A model generated the notes under the pieces. It worked only from the letters and a program-made list of their open reading frames with translations. It made no database searches and had not been told where the DNA came from. This document shows, piece after piece, positions 1-5,885 of a DNA stretch of 9,236 nt. This stretch comes from Candidatus Latescibacterota bacterium. Lineage in GTDB: Bacteria > Latescibacterota > MVCY01 > DTYK01. The position numbers and the translations under genes were made by a program. The stretch is taken from positions 1-9,236 of the forward strand of contig DTYK01000142.1 in NCBI GenBank assembly GCA_012961925.1, written 5' to 3'. The first letter of the stretch is position 1. Each line of letters begins with the position of its first letter.

Positions 1-22
1 AGAGCCCGAGCAGAGCCCGAGC
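1..22. repeat. Two tandem copies of an 11-base unit
   Basis: The unit AGAGCCCGAGC occurs twice head to tail at 1-11 and 12-22. The array may continue to the left of the window. The unit is not a multiple of three, so a change in copy number would shift the frame of any coding tail here. Confidence 0.6.
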
Positions 23-84
23 CCCCTGCAGAAGGGGAGAAGGGCCAACCTGAAGACCAGCATCAGGAGGAACGGCCTGAATAG
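1..84 (+). CDS. C-terminal tail of a protein entering from the left (partial)
   Basis: Frame 1 is open from the window edge to a TAG at 82-84. It encodes 27 residues made almost only of E, P, Q, R, A and G (it ends QPEDQHQEERPE). Such a low-complexity charged tail is typical of the disordered C-terminus of a longer protein. Frame 2 is also open here, so the frame is inferred from composition and from the clean stop. The DNA starts with an 11-base direct tandem repeat (1-22). If real, the gene overlaps the end of the convergent HEPN gene by 22 bases. No family can be assigned from the tail. Confidence 0.4.
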   Translation, partial: RARAEPEPPAEGEKGQPEDQHQEERPE

Positions 85-524
85 GTGCCTTCATTATTTG
101 GCCGATCATAATAGTCCCGGATAAAACCCCTGGCGATTCTCAGTGCCTGCCTGGCCATCCCCAGGGCATCCTTGGCCTCAGTCTTCCCGTATAATTCGTC
201 CGGAAGGTGCGTTATGGTGCCATAATTGGTCCGTCCGTGTTCAGGAGCCAACAGGTGCGCAAAGTCAGCAAGTCTTTCAATCTCAGCCATGGCAGCTTGT
301 TCCAACTTCAGGGGTACGACTGCCTGTCTTAACTCTTCGCTTGGATCATGGGACCAGGATGGAATACAAAAACAGGCAATGATAGCCTTAGCAGCATTTT
401 CCACACAGAGCTGGGAGTGACCCACTGCCTCTGGAAAGTCATTCCTGTTTGTGGCCTCCTCAGCTTCATACAGATGGCGTTCCGCCAGACGAATTCGCCT
501 TTCAGCCTCGTCTCTGGAGTTCAC
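63..524 (-). CDS. HEPN-domain protein, probable toxin partner of an MNT-HEPN module
   Basis: This is an all-helical protein of about 153 residues resembling the HEPN family (PF05168 type). The N-terminal helix is followed by the family pattern around HSQLCVENAAKAII (residues 36-49), then a HD pair and a Y-G segment near residue 101. I chose GTG at 522-524, which overlaps the TGA of the upstream nucleotidyltransferase gene by four bases (GTGA) and suggests coupled translation. An in-frame ATG at 573-575 would give 170 residues but a 55-base overlap. HEPN toxins in such pairs are usually RNases with an Rx4-6H motif and are inactivated by AMPylation from the MNT partner. Here the nearest match is R98...H106 with seven residues between, so nuclease activity is uncertain. 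The family call is fairly sure; the toxin role is inferred from the pairing. Confidence 0.8.
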   Translation of the reverse strand: MNSRDEAERRIRLAERHLYEAEEATNRNDFPEAVGHSQLCVENAAKAIIACFCIPSWSHDPSEELRQAVVPLKLEQAAMAEIERLADFAHLLAPEHGRTNYGTITHLPDELYGKTEAKDALGMARQALRIARGFIRDYYDRPNNEGTYSGRSS

Positions 525-994
525 AGCTCCACCTCTATCACCTCGCCAGGGCTCATCTGCTTCTTTAAGACCCACCCGTAGCAGCCATCCCTGGTACGAT
601 ACCTTTCGGAACCCAAATTCCGGATGATCTCGCCCACCCTCTGCAGGATATTCTTCATAAAATTCCCTTTATCATAGAGGATTTTGCCGTCGGCATACAA
701 CTCAAAATGGATGGGTTGAAGTCGCATCGCCTGCGAGGACTCAAGCACCAGTGGCGATATCTGCACCTGAGCTACTGGACTATTAACAAGAAGGTAAATC
801 TCCCTCCTTGCCTGGACAAAGCGAAACGGACCCTCCAGTATCACCAACAGATCTACATCGCTGGTGGGTTTCTGTTCTCCTCTCGCCCAGCTTCCGTACA
901 GGACCGTGGATACCAGCCTGTCCCGGTATTTCTCCTTCAACTTCCTGATAGCATCGCTAACCAACCCTCTTATCTCGTCCGGTATCTTTACCAT
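521..994 (-). CDS. Minimal nucleotidyltransferase (MNT), probable antitoxin
   Basis: This 157-residue protein belongs to the DNA polymerase beta-like nucleotidyltransferase superfamily. The signature GSx10DxD is intact: G34-S35 in YGSWARGE, then D46 and D48 in SDVDLLV. These bind the metal and the triphosphate. A C-terminal extension (about residues 95-157, with DGCYGWVLKKQMSPGE) is a pattern I associate with a subset of these proteins. I chose ATG at 992-994 because GGAGG lies just upstream; the longer frame from 1045 adds only an arginine-rich stretch (RRGRLRGFERRRKRR) and is less likely. The gene overlaps the HEPN gene by four bases. In characterised pairs the MNT protein AMPylates a tyrosine of the HEPN toxin and silences it; that role here is inference from the pairing. 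The 202-base gap to murA suggests separate transcription. Confidence 0.87.
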   Translation of the reverse strand: MVKIPDEIRGLVSDAIRKLKEKYRDRLVSTVLYGSWARGEQKPTSDVDLLVILEGPFRFVQARREIYLLVNSPVAQVQISPLVLESSQAMRLQPIHFELYADGKILYDKGNFMKNILQRVGEIIRNLGSERYRTRDGCYGWVLKKQMSPGEVIEVEL

Positions 995-1016
995 GCTCCT
1001 CCGCTTTCGCCGTCTC

Positions 1017-1106
1017 TCAAAACCCCGAAGCCTCCCACGCCTCATGCTTTGTTAAGTTCTCCGCCCCAAGATTCCTCGCCCTTCGACAGTATACCTCAAG
1101 ATCCAC
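1017..1106 (-). CDS. Possible 29-residue peptide or gene remnant between murA and MNT
   Basis: A GTG at 1104-1106 is preceded at a good distance by GGAGGG and opens a 29-codon frame ending in TGA at 1017-1019. The peptide begins VDLEVYCRRARNLGAENL. The CRRARxLGA segment looks like a protein N-terminus rather than random sequence, but I cannot place it in a family. It could be a leader peptide for the MNT-HEPN pair, a remnant of a longer gene, or chance. The alternative ATG of the MNT frame at 1045 lies inside it in another frame. Confidence 0.2.
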   Translation of the reverse strand: MDLEVYCRRARNLGAENLTKHEAWEASGF

Positions 1107-1196
1107 CTTACTCTACCCTCCCATTCCGACCGAAGAGGCGAAGGGCCGGGTATCAGTTGAGCTTGAAGCCGTTTACAGATCTCTCCTGGCCCATCT

Positions 1197-2450
1197 TTAC
1201 TTCCCCTCCCTCCTGATCTGAGCGCCCAGGGCCGAAAGTTTCTCTTCTATCCTTTCATATCCCCTGTCAATGTGATAGATGCGTGATATCTGAGTCTGAC
1301 CTCTGGCCACCAACCCAGCCATGACAAGCGCAGCTCCAGCCCTGATGTCAGAGGCCATCACCGGTGCTCCACGAAGCTCCTCCACACCCTTCACCACAGC
1401 AACCTTATCTTCCAGCATTATCTGGGCCCCAAGGCGGTTCAACTCCGCCACATGGGTGAACCTGTCAGGAAAGACAGTGTCGGAGATCACGCTTGAACCC
1501 GATGCAATGCACATCAGCGCCGTGTGGAGAGGTTGAACATCCGTAGGGTAACCGGGGTAAGCAGTGGCCACAAGGTCGGCTGCCCCGATACGTTCCAGCC
1601 CCTCGATCCTTATCGCACTACCCCCGAGGGTCATCTTCACCCCACACTCTTCCAGTTTGTTTATTATGGCGGAGACATGCTCAGGACAACATCCTGCTAT
1701 GTCAACGTTCCCTCCGGTTATCGCCCCGGCAAGAAGGAAGGTCGCGGTCTCAATCCGATCCGGAATAATACTCCCATCTGCTGGGGAGAGCGATTTGACC
1801 CCTTCTATCTCAATCCGATCCGTCCCCGCACCATCGATCTTAGCGCCCATCTTGACCAAAAAGTCGGCCAGGGCAACCAGCTCCGGTTCCTTTGTGGCGT
1901 TCTCAATGACCGTCGTCCCTTCGGCCGTGACCGCCGCCATCATAACATTGGCGGTTGCCCCCATGCTCGGTATATCGAAGACCACCCTCGCCCCTTTTAG
2001 CCTGTCTGCCTCTGCCAGGACATAACCACCATCCAGAGTTATAGTGGCACCCAGTGCCCTAAGCCCTTTGATATGAAAGTCCACCGGCCTCGGGCCGATT
2101 GCACAGCCACCCGGAAGCGAAACGCGCGCACGACCAAATCTCCCTAATAGAGGTCCGAGTACGTAAAAAGATGCCCTCATTGTGCTGACAAGATCATAAG
2201 GTGCTTCAGGATGACTACAATGTTCTGTATCCACGAGCAAACCATGGCCCTCACGTCTCACCTCAGCCCCTATCAACCTCAGGAGCTTCGCCATTGTGGC
2301 CACATCCCGGAGATCAGGCACGTTCTCCAGGCGACTCTGTCCGGCTCCTAAGATTGTGGCCGCCATGATCGGAAGGGCAGCATTTTTTGATCCGCTGATC
2401 AATACCCGACCCGAAAGTCTGGGCCCTCCTGTGATAACAAACCTCTCCAT
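1197..2450 (-). CDS. murA: UDP-N-acetylglucosamine 1-carboxyvinyltransferase
   Basis: MurA catalyses the first committed step of peptidoglycan synthesis in the cytoplasm: enolpyruvyl transfer from PEP to UDP-GlcNAc. The 417-residue product has the usual family length. Lys22 in SGSKNAALP, the active-site Cys116 in LPGGCAIGPRPVDFH, and the aspartate in the YPTDVQPLH segment are all present; the C-terminal RGYERIEEKL segment is also typical. Cysteine rather than aspartate at the active site predicts fosfomycin sensitivity of the usual kind. The start at 2448-2450 (MERFVITGG) is supported by AAGGAG seven bases upstream; an ATG 13 codons earlier has no such site. The gene stands alone: its 5' side faces a divergent glycosyltransferase gene, and downstream lies a 202-base gap. 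A consensus-like promoter lies at 2541-2569. Nothing looks broken. Confidence 0.97.
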   Translation of the reverse strand: MERFVITGGPRLSGRVLISGSKNAALPIMAATILGAGQSRLENVPDLRDVATMAKLLRLIGAEVRREGHGLLVDTEHCSHPEAPYDLVSTMRASFYVLGPLLGRFGRARVSLPGGCAIGPRPVDFHIKGLRALGATITLDGGYVLAEADRLKGARVVFDIPSMGATANVMMAAVTAEGTTVIENATKEPELVALADFLVKMGAKIDGAGTDRIEIEGVKSLSPADGSIIPDRIETATFLLAGAITGGNVDIAGCCPEHVSAIINKLEECGVKMTLGGSAIRIEGLERIGAADLVATAYPGYPTDVQPLHTALMCIASGSSVISDTVFPDRFTHVAELNRLGAQIMLEDKVAVVKGVEELRGAPVMASDIRAGAALVMAGLVARGQTQISRIYHIDRGYERIEEKLSALGAQIRREGK

Positions 2451-2492
2451 TCCGAGACTCCTTAGACCTGAATCCGGAAAATTAAACACTGA

Positions 2493-2511
2493 AACCCACC
2501 GAATCTGGGTT
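2493..2511. other. Perfect 6-bp inverted repeat in the murA leader
   Basis: AACCCA at 2493-2498 pairs with TGGGTT at 2506-2511 around a 7-base loop. It lies between the predicted murA transcription start and the ribosome binding site, and no long T-run follows it on the murA side. It may be an RNA hairpin, an operator half-site pair, or chance. Confidence 0.35.
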
Positions 2512-2540
2512 AAAATTTCAGCTCAACGTGGTCGAAATCA

Positions 2541-2569
2541 ATTATAATATATTTCAATACCAGATGCAA
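2541..2569 (-). promoter_or_regulatory. Sigma70-type promoter for murA
   Basis: On the minus strand, a -35 box TTGCAT (2564-2569) and a perfect -10 box TATAAT (2541-2546) are separated by exactly 17 bases. The start of transcription would fall near 2534, giving a leader of about 84 bases before the murA ATG. This is the best promoter match I see in the window. Confidence 0.7.
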
Positions 2570-2633
2570 GCGCAAAATCCCCACGGATACATGTTCTTGA
2601 CGAAGATGGAAGCACCCCGGAGAGAAATTCTCC

Positions 2634-2660
2634 TTGCGTTTGTGCCGATTTTTTTATATA
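2634..2660 (+). promoter_or_regulatory. Weak candidate promoter for the DPM1-like glycosyltransferase
   Basis: TTGCGT (2634-2639) and TATATA (2655-2660) are 15 bases apart on the plus strand. Transcription would begin only a few bases before the ATG at 2672, which has no clear ribosome binding site, so the message could be nearly leaderless. A small palindrome (GGAGA/TCTCC, 2619-2633) overlaps the upstream edge and could be an operator. The spacing is short and the call is tentative. Confidence 0.3.
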
Positions 2661-2671
2661 CTTGAGCTATA

Positions 2672-3385
2672 ATGAAGATACTGGTCATCATACCCACGTA
2701 CAATGAGAGGGAGAACATCGAGGAACTTATAAACAAGATCCTCGAATTACGGCTAAACCTGGAAATCCTCGTCGTTGACGACAACTCTCCGGATGGAACC
2801 GGTGAGATCGTTAACGATCTGTCGGTAACAAACCCTAGAATCCACCTCCTGCGTCGGCAGAAGAAGATGGGGCTCGGATCAGCCTATGTTGATGGGTTCA
2901 AGTACGCCCTCCAAAATGGCTATGAACTCATCTTTGAGATGGATGCTGATCTCTCCCATAACCCGGAATATATCCCACTCTTCCTTGAAAAGATCACCGA
3001 CCACGATCTCGTCGTGGGGTCCCGTTACATCAGCGGCGTGAACGTGGTCAACTGGCCCCTGAAACGCCTCCTCCTGAGCTACTATGCAAACGTCTACGCC
3101 AGAGTTGTCACAGGTCTGCCCATAAGGGATGCCACAGGTGGGTTCAAATGCTTCAGACGGGAGGTGCTCCAGAGCATCGACCTGGACAGGGTGAGTTCAA
3201 ACGGGTATTCCTTCCAGATCGAGATGACCTTCCTGGCATGGAAGAAGAGGTTCAGAATCTGCGAAATCCCGATAATCTTCTATGACCGCCGCAGGGGGAC
3301 GTCGAAGTTATCCCTCAAAGTGGCAGGGGAAGCAATCTGGATGGTATGGAAGTTGAGGCTCATGAGCCTGCTTAAGATGGTGTGA
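2672..3385 (+). CDS. DPM1-like polyprenyl-phosphate hexose (mannose) synthase, GT2 family
   Basis: This 237-residue, single-domain GT-A enzyme matches dolichol/polyprenol-phosphate mannose synthases. Motifs in order are IPTYNERENI (7-16), the nucleotide-binding DDNSPDGT (36-43), the metal-binding DADLSH (91-96), GSRYISG (116-122), RDATGGFKCFRR (152-163) and DRRRGTSK (205-212). Enzymes of this type transfer a hexose from GDP- or UDP-sugar to a polyprenyl phosphate on the inner membrane face, providing a lipid-linked donor for outside glycosylation. There is no C-terminal transmembrane or GtrA domain, so it is probably a peripheral membrane protein. The exact sugar cannot be read from the sequence. 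The start is fixed by the family N-terminus, although no good ribosome binding site precedes it. It is divergent from murA and is followed by a structured 333-base gap, so it may be a separate transcript from the operon downstream. Confidence 0.92.
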   Translation: MKILVIIPTYNERENIEELINKILELRLNLEILVVDDNSPDGTGEIVNDLSVTNPRIHLLRRQKKMGLGSAYVDGFKYALQNGYELIFEMDADLSHNPEYIPLFLEKITDHDLVVGSRYISGVNVVNWPLKRLLLSYYANVYARVVTGLPIRDATGGFKCFRREVLQSIDLDRVSSNGYSFQIEMTFLAWKKRFRICEIPIIFYDRRRGTSKLSLKVAGEAIWMVWKLRLMSLLKMV

Positions 3386-3543
3386 GAAGCCTTATTCTTA
3401 AGTCTTCAGAACCAAGCTAAATAGAGAACAACAAGTCGGTGGGTTCAGCTTCGTTTCACCCATTCTACTGCACTGTTAAGTGTGGTATAGGGGGAAATGC
3501 CCTTAAGCCTGAGCCGTTGAACCGTCCGGCGAACGGAGTGGCC

Positions 3544-3596
3544 GCCCTTCCGCCTGTCTGAGCCCCAGCGGAACGAAGGCGAGTTTGCGGAAGGGC
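3544..3596. repeat. 10-bp inverted repeat with a 33-base loop
   Basis: GCCCTTCCGC (3544-3553) is perfectly complementary to GCGGAAGGGC (3587-3596). It is the core of the structured intergenic region. Confidence 0.7.
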
Positions 3597-3667
3597 AGCG
3601 GAGTGAGCCGAAGACGGTTGGGGCGAAGGTTTCGGGTTGCCCTTCGAGTCCAGAAGGGCTCTCCCAC

Positions 3668-3697
3668 TCCTTTTCTTTAGGCAAGCAAAGAAAAGGA
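3668..3697. other. 11-bp perfect hairpin just upstream of the fusion glycosyltransferase
   Basis: TCCTTTTCTTT (3668-3678) and AAAGAAAAGGA (3687-3697) flank the 8-base loop AGGCAAGC. It ends 21 bases before the ATG at 3719, and its right arm carries the only purine-rich, ribosome-binding-like segment (AAGGAAG, about 20 bases from the ATG). There is no T-run after it in the plus direction. It is probably the boundary of the repeat element; an effect on translation of the next gene is possible. Confidence 0.55.
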
Positions 3698-3718
3698 AGA
3701 ATAGCACAGCAAAATCCC

Positions 3719-5044
3719 ATGGACCTGTCAATCGTAATAGTCAATTACAACGTTAAGTCCTTTCTGCGTCAGGCATTAAGGACAATAGTTGATGCATCTC
3801 GGGGACTTGAGACCGAGATATTTGTGGTTGATAACGGCTCTTCGGATGGAAGTGCCGAGATGGTGAGCGAGCTTTATCCCGGTGTCCAACTCATCCAGAA
3901 CCGGCAGAACGTCGGTTTTGCCAGAGCAAATAACCAGGCCCTGAGACGATGCCAGGGGAGATACATCCTCCTGATCAATCCTGACACCATCGTCCGTCAG
4001 GATACGCTGGTAACGATGGTACGGTTTCTGGACGAACATCCGGAGGCCGGAGCTGCGGGTTGTAAGATCCTTAACCCGGACGGCACGCTCCAGTTGGCCT
4101 GTAGAAGGGGGTTTCCCACACCTGGAGCTGCCTTTTTCAAGATCACAGGCCTGAGCAGACTCTTCCCGAAAAGCTCCCGATTTGCCCGCTATAACCTGAC
4201 CTACCTCGATCCAGACCAGGTCCACGAGGTCGATGCCCTATCAGGGTCCTTCATGGTGGTCAGGAGGGAGGCCTTGGATGGGGTGGGCCTCCTGGATGAG
4301 ACTTTCTTTATGTATGGTGAAGACCTGGATTTGTGTTATCGAATCAAAGAGGCGGGATGGAAGATCTTCTATGTACCTGAGACGGAAATAATCCACTTCA
4401 AGGGGGAGAGTACCAAGAGGATACCAAGGCTGAAGAGTCTTATCGCTTTTTACGGTGCGATGCACATCTTCGTGGGAAAACACCTGAGCAAGAGATACCG
4501 GCTTTTGACGAGATGGCTTCTGACCGCTGCTATCTTGCTCCGAGGGCTCTTCTCCCTTATCGGAAGAGTTGCTGGCAGACTGCTTATGCCCATGGTCAAT
4601 TTCATCCTGGTCAACCTTGCCGGAACTCGCATGAACTCAGGCATCGGAAGAAAGAGGACCCTGATCGTAGGGATAGGAGAGGAGGCCTCCTGTTTCCTCC
4701 AGATGGTCCATCGATTTCCGAGCTTTAACCATGAAATTATCGGATTGATAGGCACGTCGGCCGACCCGAGAGGAGAGATGGTTAACGGGATCATGGTGAT
4801 AGGGACTATAGAAGACCTGCCGGCGCTTGTGAAAGAACATAGGATAGACTCGATCGTCATTACCACGCAGGCAGCACCTTATTCTCAAATATTAAGGGTA
4901 AACTCCGGCCTCAGGCGAGATATTCAGTTCGAACTCATTCCGGCCTCGTTCGTCACAATGGTTGACAGGGGGGAGATCAGGGAGGCAGCGGATATCCCCC
5001 TGATACGCATAGCGCCGCCTTCCCGGTGGCGCCTGGGAGGATAA
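3719..5044 (+). CDS. GT2 glycosyltransferase fused to a CoA_binding_3-like Rossmann domain
   Basis: This 441-residue protein has two parts. Residues 1-260 are a GT2 (WbbL/rhamnosyltransferase-like) enzyme with IVIVNYN (5-11), VDNGSSDGS (37-45), NPDT (87-90), SGSFMVVRR (175-183) and the catalytic-loop pattern YGEDLDLCYR (199-208). A hydrophobic link of one or two membrane helices spans about 265-302. Residues 313-441 form a Rossmann domain: RTLIVGIGEEAS, then IIGLIGT, VIGTIEDLPALVKEHRIDSIVIT, ending IPLIRIAPP. That domain resembles the N-terminal part of WbaP/EpsL-type polyprenyl-phosphate sugar-phosphate transferases. The catalytic sugar-transferase domain that usually follows is absent. The end looks native, because the last codons (GGA GGA) also serve as the ribosome binding site of the next gene. 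It probably acts at the membrane in surface-glycan assembly. The start follows the family N-terminus; its ribosome binding site is poor. It heads a tight three-gene set. Confidence 0.88.
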   Translation: MDLSIVIVNYNVKSFLRQALRTIVDASRGLETEIFVVDNGSSDGSAEMVSELYPGVQLIQNRQNVGFARANNQALRRCQGRYILLINPDTIVRQDTLVTMVRFLDEHPEAGAAGCKILNPDGTLQLACRRGFPTPGAAFFKITGLSRLFPKSSRFARYNLTYLDPDQVHEVDALSGSFMVVRREALDGVGLLDETFFMYGEDLDLCYRIKEAGWKIFYVPETEIIHFKGESTKRIPRLKSLIAFYGAMHIFVGKHLSKRYRLLTRWLLTAAILLRGLFSLIGRVAGRLLMPMVNFILVNLAGTRMNSGIGRKRTLIVGIGEEASCFLQMVHRFPSFNHEIIGLIGTSADPRGEMVNGIMVIGTIEDLPALVKEHRIDSIVITTQAAPYSQILRVNSGLRRDIQFELIPASFVTMVDRGEIREAADIPLIRIAPPSRWRLGG

Positions 5045-5049
5045 TTCTG

Positions 5050-5874
5050 ATGGACGGTATTCCTGTTCTCAAGGTGGAGGGAGATACGCTCCCCCAGGTC
5101 TGGGAGAAGGCAGTGATACTCTGCTGGAAGGAAGGGGTCCCTGTCAGGACTGAATATGATAGACCCGATGATCCGCCTAGCCGTGATTCGACCATGATCA
5201 TGGTGGTATCCAACCCCATGCGGGAGCCGAGGATTCATCGGGCCATCCCTGCAGGGCTGGAGGATCTTGAGATATACCGTCTTGAGGTGGTCAACGGGAT
5301 CCATGACCACTGGATAGTTCCCGAGGAAGGAAAGTGGCAGTATACATACCATGAAAGGCTCTTCGCCTATAAGGTCGCCCAGAAGAGTTTCGACCAGATA
5401 GACCACATAGTTGAGAAGCTCACCCAAAGACCCTATACAAGACGGGCGCAGGCCCTAACGTGGAAGGTCTGGCAGGACCCCTTCACAGACGACCCACCCT
5501 GCCTTCAGAGGCTCTGGTTCAGGATCCTCGACGATAAGCTGATACTGAACGCCCACATGCGCAGCAACGATGCTTATAAGGCGGCCTTTATGAACATGTT
5601 TGCCTTCACGGACCTGCAGAGGAGCATTGCAGAAAGGGTGGGGCAGAGAACGGGGAGGAAGGTCGAAGTGGGCCAGTACGTCCATATCGCCGACAGCTTT
5701 CATATATACGGAGCTTACTTCGACCAGTTCAAGGGCTTTCTCAAGACGGTCGAAGAGCGACCTTTCGAGGAACGGGTCTGGACCACTCAGTTCGCTGAGC
5801 CCTTCTTCGAAGAGGCCCGAAGGAAGGCAGAGCTCACCAGCTACACAGGCCAGAAGCCTGCACGGGAGGAATAA
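5050..5874 (+). CDS. Divergent thymidylate-synthase-family protein, archaeal-like
   Basis: This 274-residue protein aligns by eye with thymidylate synthase (PF00303). The active-site Cys151 sits in DPPCLQRLWF, followed by Arg171-Ser172 and Asp174 in MRSNDAY, and Asn182 at the spacing of the uracil-recognising Asn of E. coli ThyA (eleven residues after the Arg). His218 and Tyr220 (FHIYG) match the deoxyribose-binding HxY. The Q116-I-D segment followed by PxxRRAQALTW is also family-like. Differences are the missing GTGT-type N-terminal phosphate loop, AAFMN in place of the GLPFN loop, and no PVAI C-terminus; the archaeal branch also differs from ThyA this way. The product may be dTMP from dUMP with methylene-folate or another C1 donor, but a changed substrate is possible. 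I chose the ATG at 5050 (GGGAGG nine bases upstream); a GTG at 5026 overlaps the previous gene. It starts 5 bases after the fusion glycosyltransferase gene. Confidence 0.82.
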   Translation: MDGIPVLKVEGDTLPQVWEKAVILCWKEGVPVRTEYDRPDDPPSRDSTMIMVVSNPMREPRIHRAIPAGLEDLEIYRLEVVNGIHDHWIVPEEGKWQYTYHERLFAYKVAQKSFDQIDHIVEKLTQRPYTRRAQALTWKVWQDPFTDDPPCLQRLWFRILDDKLILNAHMRSNDAYKAAFMNMFAFTDLQRSIAERVGQRTGRKVEVGQYVHIADSFHIYGAYFDQFKGFLKTVEERPFEERVWTTQFAEPFFEEARRKAELTSYTGQKPAREE

Positions 5875-5885
5875 GGAGGTTACTT

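Larger units (their letters stand above)
3386..3718. repeat. Gene-free structured region, probably a dispersed intergenic repeat
   Basis: The frames that are open here (for example minus strand 3465-3731) have low-complexity, shifting composition and no start signal, so I do not call a gene. The stretch is full of inverted repeats: CCGTT/AACGG near 3513-3538, the 10-base GCCCTTCCGC/GCGGAAGGGC (3544-3553 and 3587-3596), CGAAGG/CCTTCG near 3625-3647, and an 11-base hairpin at 3668-3697. The words GGAGTG and GAACGAAGGCGAG recur in partial form. This is how REP-like or non-autonomous mobile repeats look; the copies elsewhere in the genome cannot be seen here. The part 3386-3465 just after the glycosyltransferase gene shows nothing I recognise, including no convincing terminator. 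Confidence 0.5.

Noticed and set aside
1125..1153. CCGGCC/GGTCGG stem after murA as a terminator
   Set aside because: The stem includes a G-U pair and a 12-base loop and has no T-run after it, so it does not qualify as an intrinsic terminator.
1153..1194. 13-residue minus-strand frame starting 2 bases after the murA stop
   Set aside because: It is near a purine-rich stretch, but that is the coding end of murA. It is too short and has nothing recognisable, so it was left as chance.
707..1216. 169-codon plus-strand open frame antisense to the MNT gene
   Set aside because: It is a shadow of the MNT coding strand and the murA-MNT gap. It lacks a ribosome binding site, has proline/serine-rich composition typical of a reversed frame, and matches no motif.
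1524..2025. Two long plus-strand open frames opposite murA
   Set aside because: Both lie fully inside the well-supported murA gene on the other strand, and neither shows domain-like patterns.
2667..2672. TATAAT overlapping the ATG of the DPM1-like gene as a -10 box
   Set aside because: Transcription from it would begin inside the coding sequence and no matching -35 was found, so it cannot serve this gene.
3386..3718. CRISPR array or tRNA in the structured gap
   Set aside because: There are no regularly spaced identical repeats, and no cloverleaf with a TTCGANTC-type T-arm and acceptor stem could be folded by eye.
3445..3744. Overlapping minus-strand open frames of 99 and 88 codons in the intergenic region
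   Set aside because: They cover the inverted-repeat-rich element, overlap the start of the fusion glycosyltransferase gene, lack ribosome binding sites, and have repeat-derived composition.
4924..5427. 167-codon minus-strand frame across the junction of the fusion and thymidylate-synthase-like genes
   Set aside because: It is a shadow of two well-supported plus-strand genes and has no start signal or motif.
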